Virus record (IMG/VR): IMGVR_UViG_3300028025_004197
Span: 1 to 22,259 of that record
DNA: 22,259 bases
Strand: one strand, 5' to 3'
DNA from: a virus
Below the pieces are notes generated by a model. The model did not search any database. It was not told the DNA's origin and saw nothing but the letters and a program-made list of their open reading frames with translations. This document shows, one piece after another, positions 1 to 7,468 of the stretch. Made by a program: the position numbers and the translations under genes. Position 1 is the first letter of the stretch. Every line of letters starts with the position of its first letter.

Positions 1-77
1 GTACAGACCCACTTGCAGCTAAACGGGCGCGCTTAGAAGAGTTGCGCCGTCTTAAGGCATCGCGGGGCGGTCAATGA
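1..77 (+). CDS. 3' end of an upstream virion-type gene (partial)
   Basis: The third forward frame is open from the window edge to a TGA at 75-77. It encodes a charged helical tail (…DPLAAKRARLEELRRLKA…). Its stop overlaps the next ATG as ATGA, which suggests translational coupling. Alanine/arginine-rich helical ends of this kind are common in phage tail or internal virion proteins, but too little is visible to name the family. Confidence 0.6.
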   Translation, partial: TDPLAAKRARLEELRRLKASRGGQ

Positions 78-2272
78 CCCCAGAGCAAGCGGCAGGCGTG
101 AATTATTTATACCCTGAAGATGAGGGCGCTGCCATTGACGCTGAAATCCTAGCGCTTGAGTCTGAACTTGGCGCAACGGATGATGCGCAGGTAGGAAGTG
201 CTATGGATGCTGAAATTGCTGCACTTGAGGCAGAGTTAGGGCAGCAGCCACAAGATCAATCTTCATGGGTAGGCCGTCAAGCTGATGCATTATCTGATTT
301 TGCAGGTGGGGCACTTGTTGGCGCGGCTGATACTGCATCTTTTGGCGCAGGCGACGAATTAATGGCAGCTGCGCAAGCTTGGCCAGCATTATTAACGGAT
401 AAAGCCACATTTAAAGACTTTTACGATAAAGCCCTAACGCAGGGGCGTGGTGAGCAAAATGCTATACAAGAGCGCAATCCTGTGGCATATGGAACTGGAC
501 AGGTCGCGGGGGCTATATTGCCGGGTAGCGGCTTGGTAAGTGGTGGGGCTAAATTAGCCTCTAAAATGCCTAAAACAATGGGGTTTTTAAATGCAGCACG
601 AGTACCTACCGCCGCAGGACGGCTCGCAGTCAGATCAGCACCTGCCGCCGGAGCTGGTGCTGTATCGGGGGGTGTATATGGATACGCCAGCGGCACTGGA
701 GGCAATGAGCAAAGATCTGAAAATGCTCAGAGTGGAGCGCTTATTGGAGGGGCTCTTAGCCCTGTTGGGGTTGCTGCTGGTCGTGTTTTATCTCCGCTAG
801 CTGCGCGCGCTATGAAGGCGTTTCGCTCTATTGGTAAGAGCGCGCCGGAGGTTGCCACCACTTCAGTGCGTGAAATCGCAGAAACAGCTACGAAACCAGC
901 ATTGCCAGCCGTAAGTTCCGGGCAAGAGGTGCAGGCGCTAGGTAAAGTAGAGCAATCACTACGCCAAGCTTTCCCTGATGAAATGCAGTATCAATCAGCG
1001 CTACAGGCTTATAAGCAGGGCGACGAATCGCTGGTTGAGTTGGCTTCAGCACCGCTACGCAATCGTGCGAAGGGTGCAGCTCAGTTCCCAAGCGGCCAGC
1101 AACGCGCTGAGCAGTTCTTTGATGAAAAAATGTCCGGCGTGGGCGCACGGGCTGAGCAGGCTATTGCCAAGAATGTCAGCGGAACTAAAGCGTTTTATGC
1201 AACGATTGATGATATTTTTGAAGCTGGGCGCAAGAAGGCGAAGCCTTTTTATGACAAGTCGGAAAGCGTTGTTATTGATGAGGCTTCACCTGTATTACAA
1301 ACTCCAGAAATAAAAACAGCGCTAGCAGCCGCACGCCGCAAATATCCTAGCGAGTTAAAGGATTTTCCTGATAACAGCATTAAGGCGCTTGATTATACCA
1401 AGCGTGTGATCGATGACCAGATCGGCGAGGCGGAACGTAAAGGGCAGGGCAACTTTGTTCGTTCACGCAGAAGTATTAAAAACGACCTAGTAGAAGTCAT
1501 GGACGAAGCTTCCCCTGATTACAAAAAAGCGCGTGCTGAATCTGGTGACTATCTATCGCTAACCAAGGCCATGGATGATGGTCTGGGGTTTGATTCGCTC
1601 GACCCTGAGTTGCTTGCTAAGAATTACGCCAAGCTCACGGACGCTGAAAAGAATGCTTTTAAATCGGGTGTTGCTAAGTCGCTTTACAACAAGATTGATA
1701 AAGGCGGGAACCCTTACAAGCAAACCATGGGCGACCCTGCAAAAACGAAACGACTGACAAAGATACTAAGTCCTGCCGAATATAAAAAACTCGATTCGGA
1801 TATGAAGGCGGAAGATCGTTTGTTTAAAATCCGCAATGAAGTTCTGGGCGGCTCGCCAAGCGTGAGTAAGGCCGTTGCTGCGGCTGATATTGCGGGCGCA
1901 TCAGATGAGATTGTTTCGATTGCATCGGGTGGTGGTGCTTTGGGTGCTGCTAAGTCTGGCATTGTTTCGGTTATTAAAAAGCGTCTGAGCGGGCTATCTG
2001 ATGAAACGGCAGGGCGCATTAGTGATATTCTGTACGAAACAGACCCCCAGAAGAAACTGTATATCATTGAGAACTTGGGCAAAGGCAAAGGTTTAAGCCG
2101 CGATGAAGCTAAGCGCGCGCAGGCTATAGCTTTGCAGCTTGAAAAAGAGTTCAAAAAGCGCCGGACGCAAGATGCCGTGCTCCCCATGGGTGGCACATCG
2201 GAAACCAACAAGAAACCTGTACTGCCTGAAGTCGAATTGCCGAGGGCTAATTTCACACCAACCATCGAGTAG
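74..2272 (+). CDS. Large virion protein, DNA-ejection/internal protein-like
   Basis: This 732-residue protein is coupled by ATGA to the gene before it. The N-terminus has two copies of an acidic helical motif, DAEI-x-ALE-x-ELG, at about residues 22-33 and 45-56. Residues about 75-245 are a low-complexity Gly/Ala-rich stretch with repeated short hydrophobic runs, which could insert into or cross membranes. From about 290 onward it is charged, helical and probably coiled. This composition and its place just before the tail fibre genes resemble the ejection or pilot proteins of podovirus-like phages, which leave the virion with the DNA. The role is inferred from architecture, not from a recognised catalytic motif. 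No lysozyme or transglycosylase motif was seen. Confidence 0.6.
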   Translation: MTPEQAAGVNYLYPEDEGAAIDAEILALESELGATDDAQVGSAMDAEIAALEAELGQQPQDQSSWVGRQADALSDFAGGALVGAADTASFGAGDELMAAAQAWPALLTDKATFKDFYDKALTQGRGEQNAIQERNPVAYGTGQVAGAILPGSGLVSGGAKLASKMPKTMGFLNAARVPTAAGRLAVRSAPAAGAGAVSGGVYGYASGTGGNEQRSENAQSGALIGGALSPVGVAAGRVLSPLAARAMKAFRSIGKSAPEVATTSVREIAETATKPALPAVSSGQEVQALGKVEQSLRQAFPDEMQYQSALQAYKQGDESLVELASAPLRNRAKGAAQFPSGQQRAEQFFDEKMSGVGARAEQAIAKNVSGTKAFYATIDDIFEAGRKKAKPFYDKSESVVIDEASPVLQTPEIKTALAAARRKYPSELKDFPDNSIKALDYTKRVIDDQIGEAERKGQGNFVRSRRSIKNDLVEVMDEASPDYKKARAESGDYLSLTKAMDDGLGFDSLDPELLAKNYAKLTDAEKNAFKSGVAKSLYNKIDKGGNPYKQTMGDPAKTKRLTKILSPAEYKKLDSDMKAEDRLFKIRNEVLGGSPSVSKAVAAADIAGASDEIVSIASGGGALGAAKSGIVSVIKKRLSGLSDETAGRISDILYETDPQKKLYIIENLGKGKGLSRDEAKRAQAIALQLEKEFKKRRTQDAVLPMGGTSETNKKPVLPEVELPRANFTPTIE

Positions 2273-2275
2273 TAT

Positions 2276-3610
2276 ATGGCACGCTTAGCCCCGCAAGGCC
2301 CATTTAGACAGTTTACCAACGACGGTGTACCACTGGCTGGTGGCAAGCTGTTTACGTATGAATCCGGCACCGTAACGCCAAAAGCTACCTATACGAGTGC
2401 TGATGAGAGTTCCGCCAATACAAACCCTGTTATTCTTGATGCGAATGGCCGTGCAAATGTGTGGCTGGATGCTGGTTCTTATACGTGGGTTTTGAAAACC
2501 TCGGCGGATGTAACTTTATGGTCGCAAGATGACATCAGCGCCGAAAGCCCATCCGCTTTTGGTGCATCTATTTCTACGGTAAGCTCTAATCTATCGGTTT
2601 CAGAAGCATACGCCAATGCACTGATTGTTTGCACCGCTACTCTCACGCTATCCTTGCTAGCTGCAGCAACGGCGGAAGAGGGGTTCTATTTCATCGTTAA
2701 AAACACTGGAACTGGCGTGGTTACCATTGACCCAAGTGGATCTGAAACTATTGACGGCGTAGCTACTATTACAGTTCTAAGAAATGAAAGCGCTGTTATT
2801 TTCTGCACTGGCTCTAACTGGATTTCGGTTCTTAAATCACCTGTCCCGTTTGTTCCCGCTTCCTCGACAACCTCCGCTTATCTGGATTTTGCTGAAGATA
2901 CGGACAACGGCGCGAACCGTGCTCGGGTTATTGCTCCGGCTGCCTTGGCTGCGGATGCTGATATTACGTTGCCGGGTGTTACGGGTACGCTTGCTACACT
3001 GGCCGGGACGGAAACTCTCATCAATAAAACAGCCACTAATATAGTTCTGAACGGTACCTTAACCGGCACTGCGATTAAAGATGAAGATGCGATGAGTTCG
3101 GACAGCAATACTGCAGTCCCAACCCAGCAAAGCGTTAAAGCTTATGTTGATGCCAGAACGGCCTTGGGCACTGCTATATCGACGACATCAGGCACCACGC
3201 ATGATTTTACAGGCATTCCTTCCGGTGTTCGCAATATTAGCGTTATGTTTAGAGGCGTCAGCGTCAACAGCACGTCTAACTTTCTTATCCAGATTGGTGC
3301 TGGTTCGATTACTTCGAGCGGTTACTTGTCCTCGGCCGACTACGGTGGTGCGTCTGCAACATCAACAGCCGGTTTTATTGTGCGCAACAGCTCCGCAGCT
3401 GAAGCCCACTCGGGGATAATTGTTATCAATGCGATAGGGTCAAATGCTTGGGTTTCCAGCCACAATATGCGCCCTAATAACGGAACCGGCACCAGCGGTG
3501 CGGGGATAGGAGACGTAGCGCTAGGCGGTACGCTTGACCGTGTGCGCATAACAACGGTTGGTGGTGATGTTTTTGACGCAGGAACGGTTAACATCCGATG
3601 GGAGTTTTAA
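2276..3610 (+). CDS. Tail fibre/tailspike protein
   Basis: This 444-residue protein begins 3 bases after the stop of the ejection-like gene. Residues about 1-85 match the N-terminal pattern shared by many phage fibres and spikes: GGKLFTYESGT, then NTNPVILDANGRA, then a W-rich stretch ending in TLWSQDDIS. This part usually attaches the fibre to the virion. The middle is Ser/Thr/Gly-rich beta repeats. Around residues 275-292 the sequence SDSNTAVPTQQSVKAYVD is typical of fibres just before the C-terminal tip domain. The C-terminal 150 residues, rich in Gly, Ser and Asn, are probably the receptor-binding tip. The family is clear; the receptor cannot be inferred. Confidence 0.85.
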   Translation: MARLAPQGPFRQFTNDGVPLAGGKLFTYESGTVTPKATYTSADESSANTNPVILDANGRANVWLDAGSYTWVLKTSADVTLWSQDDISAESPSAFGASISTVSSNLSVSEAYANALIVCTATLTLSLLAAATAEEGFYFIVKNTGTGVVTIDPSGSETIDGVATITVLRNESAVIFCTGSNWISVLKSPVPFVPASSTTSAYLDFAEDTDNGANRARVIAPAALAADADITLPGVTGTLATLAGTETLINKTATNIVLNGTLTGTAIKDEDAMSSDSNTAVPTQQSVKAYVDARTALGTAISTTSGTTHDFTGIPSGVRNISVMFRGVSVNSTSNFLIQIGAGSITSSGYLSSADYGGASATSTAGFIVRNSSAAEAHSGIIVINAIGSNAWVSSHNMRPNNGTGTSGAGIGDVALGGTLDRVRITTVGGDVFDAGTVNIRWEF

Positions 3611-3611
3611 C

Positions 3612-4514
3612 ATGATTAACGATAGCGAAGTAGGTGAAGCATTTCTAGGTATGGCTATCTCTCAAAGTCCCGGCACTGGTAATGTGCTTTTGTGGAATCC
3701 TTGGGAAAGCGGGAAGCTGCTCTATGTTGACCGGTTAATCATTGCTGGCAGCGGAGTGGTTGGGGCAGATGTACGTTATTGTAAGGCTACTTTTGGCACG
3801 CTATTTCCCGACCATGTAAGAAGCAAGAGAATCGACGGCGCGCCAGCAGTGGCGAAGATTTACACAGCGGCAAGCAACCCGCCAAGTGATTACCCCTATA
3901 ACCGTCCGGTGCAAGAAATATGGCTAGGCGGCACGTTTAACGATAGAGCCTACCCTTTTGATCCGGCGATTGTAGTACCTCAAGGGCGCGGTGTTATGGT
4001 TGGAATGTCAGGCGATAGCGCTGCTATTGCAAGCTTCCAGTGGCGTGAGAAGACTGACCCGCTTGGCGCTGTTTCTGCAGGCGGAGCGGAGCCGGGCGTT
4101 ATTACTGGCGGAACAGTACATGGAATCAACGTCACCAACCCCGCAGGCGCATTTGATGGGGACGAAGCAAGCTTTGCCAACGATCCAACGGATGGCACCA
4201 ACACTAACTACGCTCTCGGCAAAATCTGGAGCGCATCTAAAACTCTTGCCCGCTTTATCGTGAAAAGCCCTTCCGGGCGTAGCTTTTCAGCCGCTAACCC
4301 CGGCAGACTTCTCAATTGGGTATTAGAGAAGTGGGACGGTTCCACGTGGACTTCACACCAATCTGGCACCTATACGGAGCCGGGTACAGGTTCAACGCAA
4401 AGCGTCATTGATGTAACGCTATCCACTCCTTGTACGGCTTTAGGTCATCGTGTTCGTATCAGTGAAAGCGCAGTATCATCGCAGCGCGTTGCTGAAGTTG
4501 TCTTTTATTCGTAG
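3612..4514 (+). CDS. Fibre-associated protein with discoidin-like C-terminal domain
   Basis: This is a 300-residue protein. I chose the ATG at 3612, one base after the tail fibre stop and behind GGGAGTTTTAAC, because any earlier start in this frame lies inside the fibre gene. The first 170 residues are beta-rich. A Gly-rich linker at about 160-185 leads to a C-terminal domain of about 120 residues, with GTNTNYALGKIW, WVLEKWDGSTW and a final R-x-VAEVVFYS strand. That layout resembles a galactose-binding/F5-8 type C (discoidin) jelly roll, a common surface-binding module in phage tails. It probably sits at the distal tail and contributes to host binding. The domain call rests on pattern only. 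Confidence 0.65.
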   Translation: MINDSEVGEAFLGMAISQSPGTGNVLLWNPWESGKLLYVDRLIIAGSGVVGADVRYCKATFGTLFPDHVRSKRIDGAPAVAKIYTAASNPPSDYPYNRPVQEIWLGGTFNDRAYPFDPAIVVPQGRGVMVGMSGDSAAIASFQWREKTDPLGAVSAGGAEPGVITGGTVHGINVTNPAGAFDGDEASFANDPTDGTNTNYALGKIWSASKTLARFIVKSPSGRSFSAANPGRLLNWVLEKWDGSTWTSHQSGTYTEPGTGSTQSVIDVTLSTPCTALGHRVRISESAVSSQRVAEVVFYS

Positions 4515-4522
4515 CGGGGAAC

Positions 4523-4876
4523 ATGGTGGAAGAAGAAATGCGGTTAAAAAGATTGGAAATTGCTGTGCATAACCACAACCGCAGGTTAGACGATCATGAT
4601 TCATTACATGCAAAAGATGTAATATGGAAGGGTGAAGTCAAGGAGGAAATAGGCATGATGCACAAGATATTGCAGGAGAATCAAAAGCAAACTGCTATTT
4701 TCATGAAACAGTCCGAGGATATTATTGCTGTGCGTGAGTATGCCCAAAAAACATACGAGGTATTCCATCCTCTCGCCAAAATAGCGTCCACTGCGATTAA
4801 ATTCGGGGCGCTGGCAACCATTGTCTGGCATGGTGCTAAACTTGTTGCAGCTAAAATCGGGCTGGTGTTGTCATGA
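4523..4876 (+). CDS. Holin-like membrane protein with coiled coil
   Basis: The 117-residue product starts with a charged coiled-coil region (residues about 1-75) and ends in one hydrophobic segment (about residues 84-115, with IKFGALATIVWHGAKLVAAKIGLVL). Its stop overlaps the endolysin start by 4 bases (ATGA), the usual position of a holin gene. The C-terminal hydrophobic segment fits a small membrane protein that helps the endolysin cross the inner membrane, but it matches no holin family I can name. Start choice is uncertain. ATG 4523 follows CGGGGAAC very closely, while ATG 4538 has GGAAGAAG at better spacing and would shorten the protein by five residues. Confidence 0.55.
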   Translation: MVEEEMRLKRLEIAVHNHNRRLDDHDSLHAKDVIWKGEVKEEIGMMHKILQENQKQTAIFMKQSEDIIAVREYAQKTYEVFHPLAKIASTAIKFGALATIVWHGAKLVAAKIGLVLS

Positions 4877-5331
4877 AACTCTCAAAAAACTTCACGTTAT
4901 CAGAATTAACATTTTCACCAACCGCTGTTCAATCGGGGATTCACAATGAACCTAATTCGCAACAAATTGAATGCCTTAAAAAACTGGTGGTCAACATCCT
5001 CCAACCCTTGCGAGATTATTTTGATCGCCCTGTTGTCATTACTAGCGGTTTCCGCTCTGCTCCTCTCAATCGCGCTATTGGTGGAGCACTCACGTCCCAG
5101 CATCAACATGGAATGGCTGCCGACATCCGGATCATCGGGTTCGGCAACGATCTTGTGTGGCAGTACATCCATGACAACCTGCGATTCGACCAATTGATTT
5201 TAGAGCACACCCCAGCTAATAATCCCCATCAGGGCTGGGTGCATGTAAGTTATGACGAGCCACTGCGTGGTGAGGCTTTATCCTGCATTGCTCCGGGGGT
5301 TCATGTGAAGGGGCTTGTGTATGCTGAGTAG
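4873..5331 (+). CDS. Endolysin, M15-family peptidase
   Basis: This 152-residue protein has the peptidase M15 (D-Ala-D-Ala carboxypeptidase-like, M15_3) pattern. SGFRSAPLN lies at residues 58-66, SQHQHGMAADI at 75-85, and WVHVS at 122-126. The likely zinc ligands are H77 (or H79), D84 and H124, with E111 as the catalytic acid. Enzymes of this type cut peptide cross-links in peptidoglycan. There is no signal peptide, so it probably depends on a holin. The length is typical of a single-domain enzyme without a separate wall-binding domain. It is coupled by ATGA to the holin-like gene. A hydrophobic alternative-frame ORF lies inside it at 4946-5197 (see findings). Confidence 0.9.
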   Translation: MKLSKNFTLSELTFSPTAVQSGIHNEPNSQQIECLKKLVVNILQPLRDYFDRPVVITSGFRSAPLNRAIGGALTSQHQHGMAADIRIIGFGNDLVWQYIHDNLRFDQLILEHTPANNPHQGWVHVSYDEPLRGEALSCIAPGVHVKGLVYAE

Positions 5332-5518
5332 TTTCTTCCGGGACAAGGATGGTGACTACTCAATGACGTTGCTTATGTTATTCTTGTCGTTTTGGCCTAG
5401 TACATTCGTAGTTTTGACTCAAGAAAATGAAAATATTTTTTACGCTTACATTGCGGCATACACGGGTCTAGCGGCCAACAAACAATGGGCGAACAAAGGG
5501 AAAAAAGCGGTTGACTGA
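5321..5518 (+). CDS. Small membrane protein, possible second holin or antiholin
   Basis: The protein has 65 residues. I chose ATG 5321, with AAGGGG at seven-base spacing, over the in-frame TTG at 5315. A charged start (SSFFRDKDGD) is followed by two hydrophobic segments, about residues 17-32 (LLMLFLSFWPSTFVVL) and 39-52 (FYAYIAAYTGLAA), then a basic tail. It overlaps the end of the endolysin gene by 11 bases. Small two-span proteins beside endolysins are often holins or antiholins. That role is inferred from position and topology only. Confidence 0.6.
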   Translation: MLSSFFRDKDGDYSMTLLMLFLSFWPSTFVVLTQENENIFYAYIAAYTGLAANKQWANKGKKAVD

Positions 5519-5538
5519 AAACTCTAAATCTATAAAAT
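5511..5538 (+). promoter_or_regulatory. Sigma70-type promoter for the HNH-Rz transcript
   Basis: TTGACT (5511-5516) and TAAAAT (5533-5538) are separated by 16 bases. The -35 box overlaps the last codons of the preceding gene. The predicted start at about 5545 falls at the first base of the hairpin 5544-5576, so the transcript would begin with that stem-loop. Confidence 0.6.
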
Positions 5539-5543
5539 AAAAC

Positions 5544-5576
5544 GGCTAGGACAAGTGCTTGAACACTCTCCTAGCC
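5544..5576 (+). promoter_or_regulatory. Stem-loop leader upstream of the HNH endonuclease gene
   Basis: GGCTAGGA (5544-5551) pairs with TCCTAGCC (5569-5576). Inside it, AGTG (5554-5557) pairs with CACT (5564-5567) around the loop CTTGAA. It is not followed by a T-run on the plus strand, so it is not a plus-strand terminator. A second small hairpin (CGAG and CTCG around AGGAAG, near 5587-5600) places the ribosome-binding site of the HNH gene in a loop. The leader may restrain expression or protect the 5' end. Confidence 0.55.
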
Positions 5577-5601
5577 TAACCATAACGAGAGGAAGCTCGC
5601 C

Positions 5602-6105
5602 ATGACTAATTCAGAAAATACCAAACTAATACCGCTAACGCAAGGCCAGTTCGCAATAGTCGATGCATGCGATTATGAATGGTTGTCTCAATGGAAATGG
5701 CATTTTTCTCAAGGTTACGCCGCTAGACATGTCTACCAACCAAAGTCTGGGGTTAAAAGACATAATGTGATGATGCACCGCGCCATCAACCAAACGCCCG
5801 ATGGTTTAGACACTGATCATATTAACGGCGACAAATTAAATAATAGAAGATGCAATCTCAGAAGCTGCACTAAACAACAAAACCAGTTTAATGCGAGTCC
5901 AAGAACTAAAGGAAAGAGCAAATATAAGGGGGTTTATTTATTAACTTGCCACAAAAAATATCAGTATTGGATAGCTAGAATAAACATAAACGGCAAAAGA
6001 AAGCATCTTGGCTGCTTTAAGATGGAATTAGATGCTGCTTTAGCTTATAATGAAGCAGCGATTAAATATTATGGCGAATTTGCAAGGTTGAACGAATGTG
6101 GTTAA
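5602..6105 (+). CDS. HNH homing endonuclease with AP2 DNA-binding domain
   Basis: The product has 167 residues. The HNH core lies at about residues 54-97, with H59, the D72-H73 pair in LDTDHINGDKLNN and a following N-rich stretch (RRCNLRSCTKQQNQ). From residue 107 an AP2-type domain follows (KYKGVYLLTCHKKYQYWIA… through FKMELDAALAYNEAAIKYYG). The HNH plus AP2 layout is typical of free-standing phage homing endonucleases, which nick or cut related genomes so that their own gene is copied in. It sits between the two-span membrane gene and Rz, overlaps Rz by 10 bases and carries its own promoter and hairpins, so it looks like an insertion into a lysis cassette. Confidence 0.88.
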   Translation: MTNSENTKLIPLTQGQFAIVDACDYEWLSQWKWHFSQGYAARHVYQPKSGVKRHNVMMHRAINQTPDGLDTDHINGDKLNNRRCNLRSCTKQQNQFNASPRTKGKSKYKGVYLLTCHKKYQYWIARININGKRKHLGCFKMELDAALAYNEAAIKYYGEFARLNECG

Positions 6106-6515
6106 CTTTATTAAACAACTGGAAACTACTAGCGTACAGTCTGAGCGCGTTACTACTTCTAGCAATGTCGTGGCAAATACAGAACTGGAAAGCAAAGGCC
6201 GACCAGTTGGACGCAAAAAACACAGAGCTTTCTAAGTGTTACGGCGATCAAAAACTAACGCAGGAGCTATCCCTTGATTATCAGAAAAAGATTAGCGCTG
6301 TTGAGTATCGCCTTGCTAACGCTAAGCGGTTGCGCTCAGAAGTCTGCTTGCCAATATCCAACTCCCCCAGCAGCATTATTAGAACCGATACAGCCAAACT
6401 TCCAAACGCGAATGGAATTTCTTCTTGGGCATTAATTGACTACGCTGCCGACGCTCAGAAAGTAAACGAACGTGCCGCTTTGTGTAAGGATTTTCTTGAA
6501 AAATTCAGCAAATAG
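6096..6515 (+). CDS. Rz: Rz-like inner-membrane spanin
   Basis: This 139-residue protein has an N-terminal signal anchor (LLAYSLSALLLLAMSW, residues about 11-26) followed by a long charged helical periplasmic region with coiled-coil spacing. This is the topology of the i-spanin Rz, which spans the periplasm with Rz1 and fuses the inner and outer membranes in the last step of lysis. The nested Rz1 gene at 6274-6435 strongly supports the call. The presence of an outer-membrane spanin also indicates a Gram-negative host. The start overlaps the end of the HNH gene. Confidence 0.85.
   Translation: MWLTLLNNWKLLAYSLSALLLLAMSWQIQNWKAKADQLDAKNTELSKCYGDQKLTQELSLDYQKKISAVEYRLANAKRLRSEVCLPISNSPSSIIRTDTAKLPNANGISSWALIDYAADAQKVNERAALCKDFLEKFSK
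6274..6435 (+). CDS. Rz1: Rz1-like outer-membrane lipoprotein spanin, nested in Rz (+1 frame)
   Basis: A 53-residue reading frame lies wholly inside Rz, one frame forward. It starts at TTG 6274 behind AGGAG (6262-6266, seven-base spacing). The sequence opens MIIRKRLALLSIALLTLSGC: basic residues, a hydrophobic core and a textbook lipobox (LSGC) with C20 as the lipidated residue. The 33-residue mature peptide is proline-rich near its start (CQYPTPPAALLEPIQP), as in lambda Rz1. The o-spanin is anchored in the outer membrane and binds Rz in the periplasm. It falls below common gene-length cut-offs and uses a TTG start, so automatic annotation could easily miss it. Confidence 0.88.
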   Translation: MIIRKRLALLSIALLTLSGCAQKSACQYPTPPAALLEPIQPNFQTRMEFLLGH

Positions 6516-6593
6516 GGATTTTGCCGACGTTGTTAACGTGGTTTGTGGTCACTTTAGTCACCATCGCCTTGCGGTTAGATGGAATCCCATATT

Positions 6594-6758
6594 TTACTTG
6601 CCACAATGATGGCACTCTGGCCGATCCATCTGCTCGCGTATTGTTGCCTTATATGATTTTCGGCAATTGCGGCAATGGATAGTTAACCGTTTTTTCTCGA
6701 TTTCATATTCTAAAATCTGCTCGTCTGTATTTTTAACTTCCAATCGAAGATGGCTCAT
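6594..6758 (-). CDS. Small zinc-ribbon protein, 54 residues
   Basis: The ATG at 6758 overlaps the stop of the preceding minus-strand gene as ATGA. After an acidic N-terminal half there are two Cys-x-x-Cys knuckles: HCRNC (residues 28-32) and CHHC (49-52), followed by GK and the stop. The 16-residue spacing between knuckles fits a single zinc ribbon. It is the last gene of the leftward small-gene chain and faces the end of the rightward lysis transcript. No convincing terminator is visible in the 78 bp between them (6516-6593). The function is unknown; small zinc ribbons often bind nucleic acid or protein. Confidence 0.8.
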   Translation of the reverse strand: MSHLRLEVKNTDEQILEYEIEKKRLTIHCRNCRKSYKATIREQMDRPECHHCGK

Positions 6759-7012
6759 GAGAAATCCATAAAAACAGGCGGTTTAATGTTATTCACATAA
6801 AATTGTGGTATTTCTTTTTTCTTCTCCAGTGTCTTCGCGTATAAAGGTTCAATACTGCGAATCAAACGTAATGCCTCAGTATAGCATTTATGCTTGTAGA
6901 CTTGCATCTCATATCTTTCCTCACCTTTGATATTTTGGGAGGCTTCCCTCGCTGCTTTTGCTCTTTTAACCAATAGCTTGATAATCTCTTTGTCGTAGTC
7001 GGACGATTTCAT
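6755..7012 (-). CDS. Hypothetical charged helical protein
   Basis: The 85-residue product is rich in Lys, Glu and Arg and is predicted helical over residues 1-65 (KEIIKLLVKRAKAAREASQ, then YTEALRLIRSIEPLYAKTLEKKKE). The tail is Pro/Phe-rich. It is coupled by ATGA on both sides. I recognise no family. Confidence 0.75.
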   Translation of the reverse strand: MKSSDYDKEIIKLLVKRAKAAREASQNIKGEERYEMQVYKHKCYTEALRLIRSIEPLYAKTLEKKKEIPQFYVNNIKPPVFMDFS

Positions 7013-7188
7013 TTTCTGTGCCTTTCTATAAATTCTTTAACTTTGTTGCTATTCTCGATCTGTTGATCTTGTTTATAATATGTCCGGTTACGCTGCAGGT
7101 CTAGTAGCTCGATGGCCTCTTGTAGTAGTTCATCTAACCGACCATTTTCCTGACGCCGGGAAATTGGTTTTTCGTTGGATTCCCTCAT
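7009..7188 (-). CDS. Hypothetical 59-residue charged protein
   Basis: It starts at ATG 7188 behind a GGAGCTGGAG ribosome site that lies inside the end of the previous gene, and ends in an ATGA overlap with the next. The protein is mostly hydrophilic and helical (RLDELLQEAIELLDLQRNRT…) with a basic C-terminus. I recognise no family. Its place in the coupled chain with a good ribosome site supports it being real. Confidence 0.75.
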   Translation of the reverse strand: MRESNEKPISRRQENGRLDELLQEAIELLDLQRNRTYYKQDQQIENSNKVKEFIERHRK

Positions 7189-7337
7189 TTCTCCAGCTCC
7201 TCAAGATTTATTTTTATCTTCTGTTTGCCAATGTAATATGGGTTATTGTGGTAGTTATTTGATTCGCCATAGGGCGCTATGGTGCCAAATATCTCATCTG
7301 TTTCTTGATCGTGAAAGAATATCAACCAGAAATTCAT
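7185..7337 (-). CDS. Hypothetical 50-residue protein
   Basis: ATG 7337 follows GGAGAAGGGCAA, and the stop overlaps the next gene as ATGA. It opens with an aromatic hydrophobic stretch (MNFWLIFFHD) followed by Tyr/Asn-rich sequence (GESNNYHNNPYYIGKQKI). A compact beta-type fold is plausible. No family recognised. Confidence 0.72.
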   Translation of the reverse strand: MNFWLIFFHDQETDEIFGTIAPYGESNNYHNNPYYIGKQKIKINLEELEK

Positions 7338-7468
7338 TTGCCCTTCTCCTTCTCTTCTTTCTTTATTGTACCAAGCAGTGATGCAAAGATCACGACGAAC
7401 CCAGCAGAGCAGGCGCCAATGAGTGCTGCTACCCCAACTGCTGTATCTGGCAACGTTGGCTTAGTCAT
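7334..7468 (-). CDS. Small single-span membrane protein, 44 residues
   Basis: One hydrophobic segment (about residues 10-33, VGVAALIGACSAGFVVIFAS) is followed by a strongly basic and acidic tail (KKEEKEKGK), which would lie in the cytoplasm if the N-terminus is outside. The start overlaps the preceding gene by 8 bases and the stop overlaps the next as ATGA. The function is unknown. Small early membrane proteins of phages can act in exclusion or host takeover, but nothing here shows it. Confidence 0.72.
   Translation of the reverse strand: MTKPTLPDTAVGVAALIGACSAGFVVIFASLLGTIKKEEKEKGK

Noticed and set aside
1714-2370. Long minus-strand ORF (218 codons) opposite the ejection-protein gene.
   Set aside because: Serine-rich antisense shadow of a well-supported gene, without a ribosome site or neighbours on that strand.
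6516-6593. Search for a bidirectional terminator between converging transcripts.
   Set aside because: Only a weak 5-bp hairpin (6527-6539) and an imperfect dyad near 6549-6566 are visible, with no T-run on either strand.
6521-6682. Plus-strand 53-codon ORF with a hydrophobic start after Rz, at first taken for an Rz1-like gene.
   Set aside because: It is antisense to the clear zinc-ribbon gene 6594-6758, lacks a lipobox and a good ribosome site, and the true Rz1 lies inside Rz.
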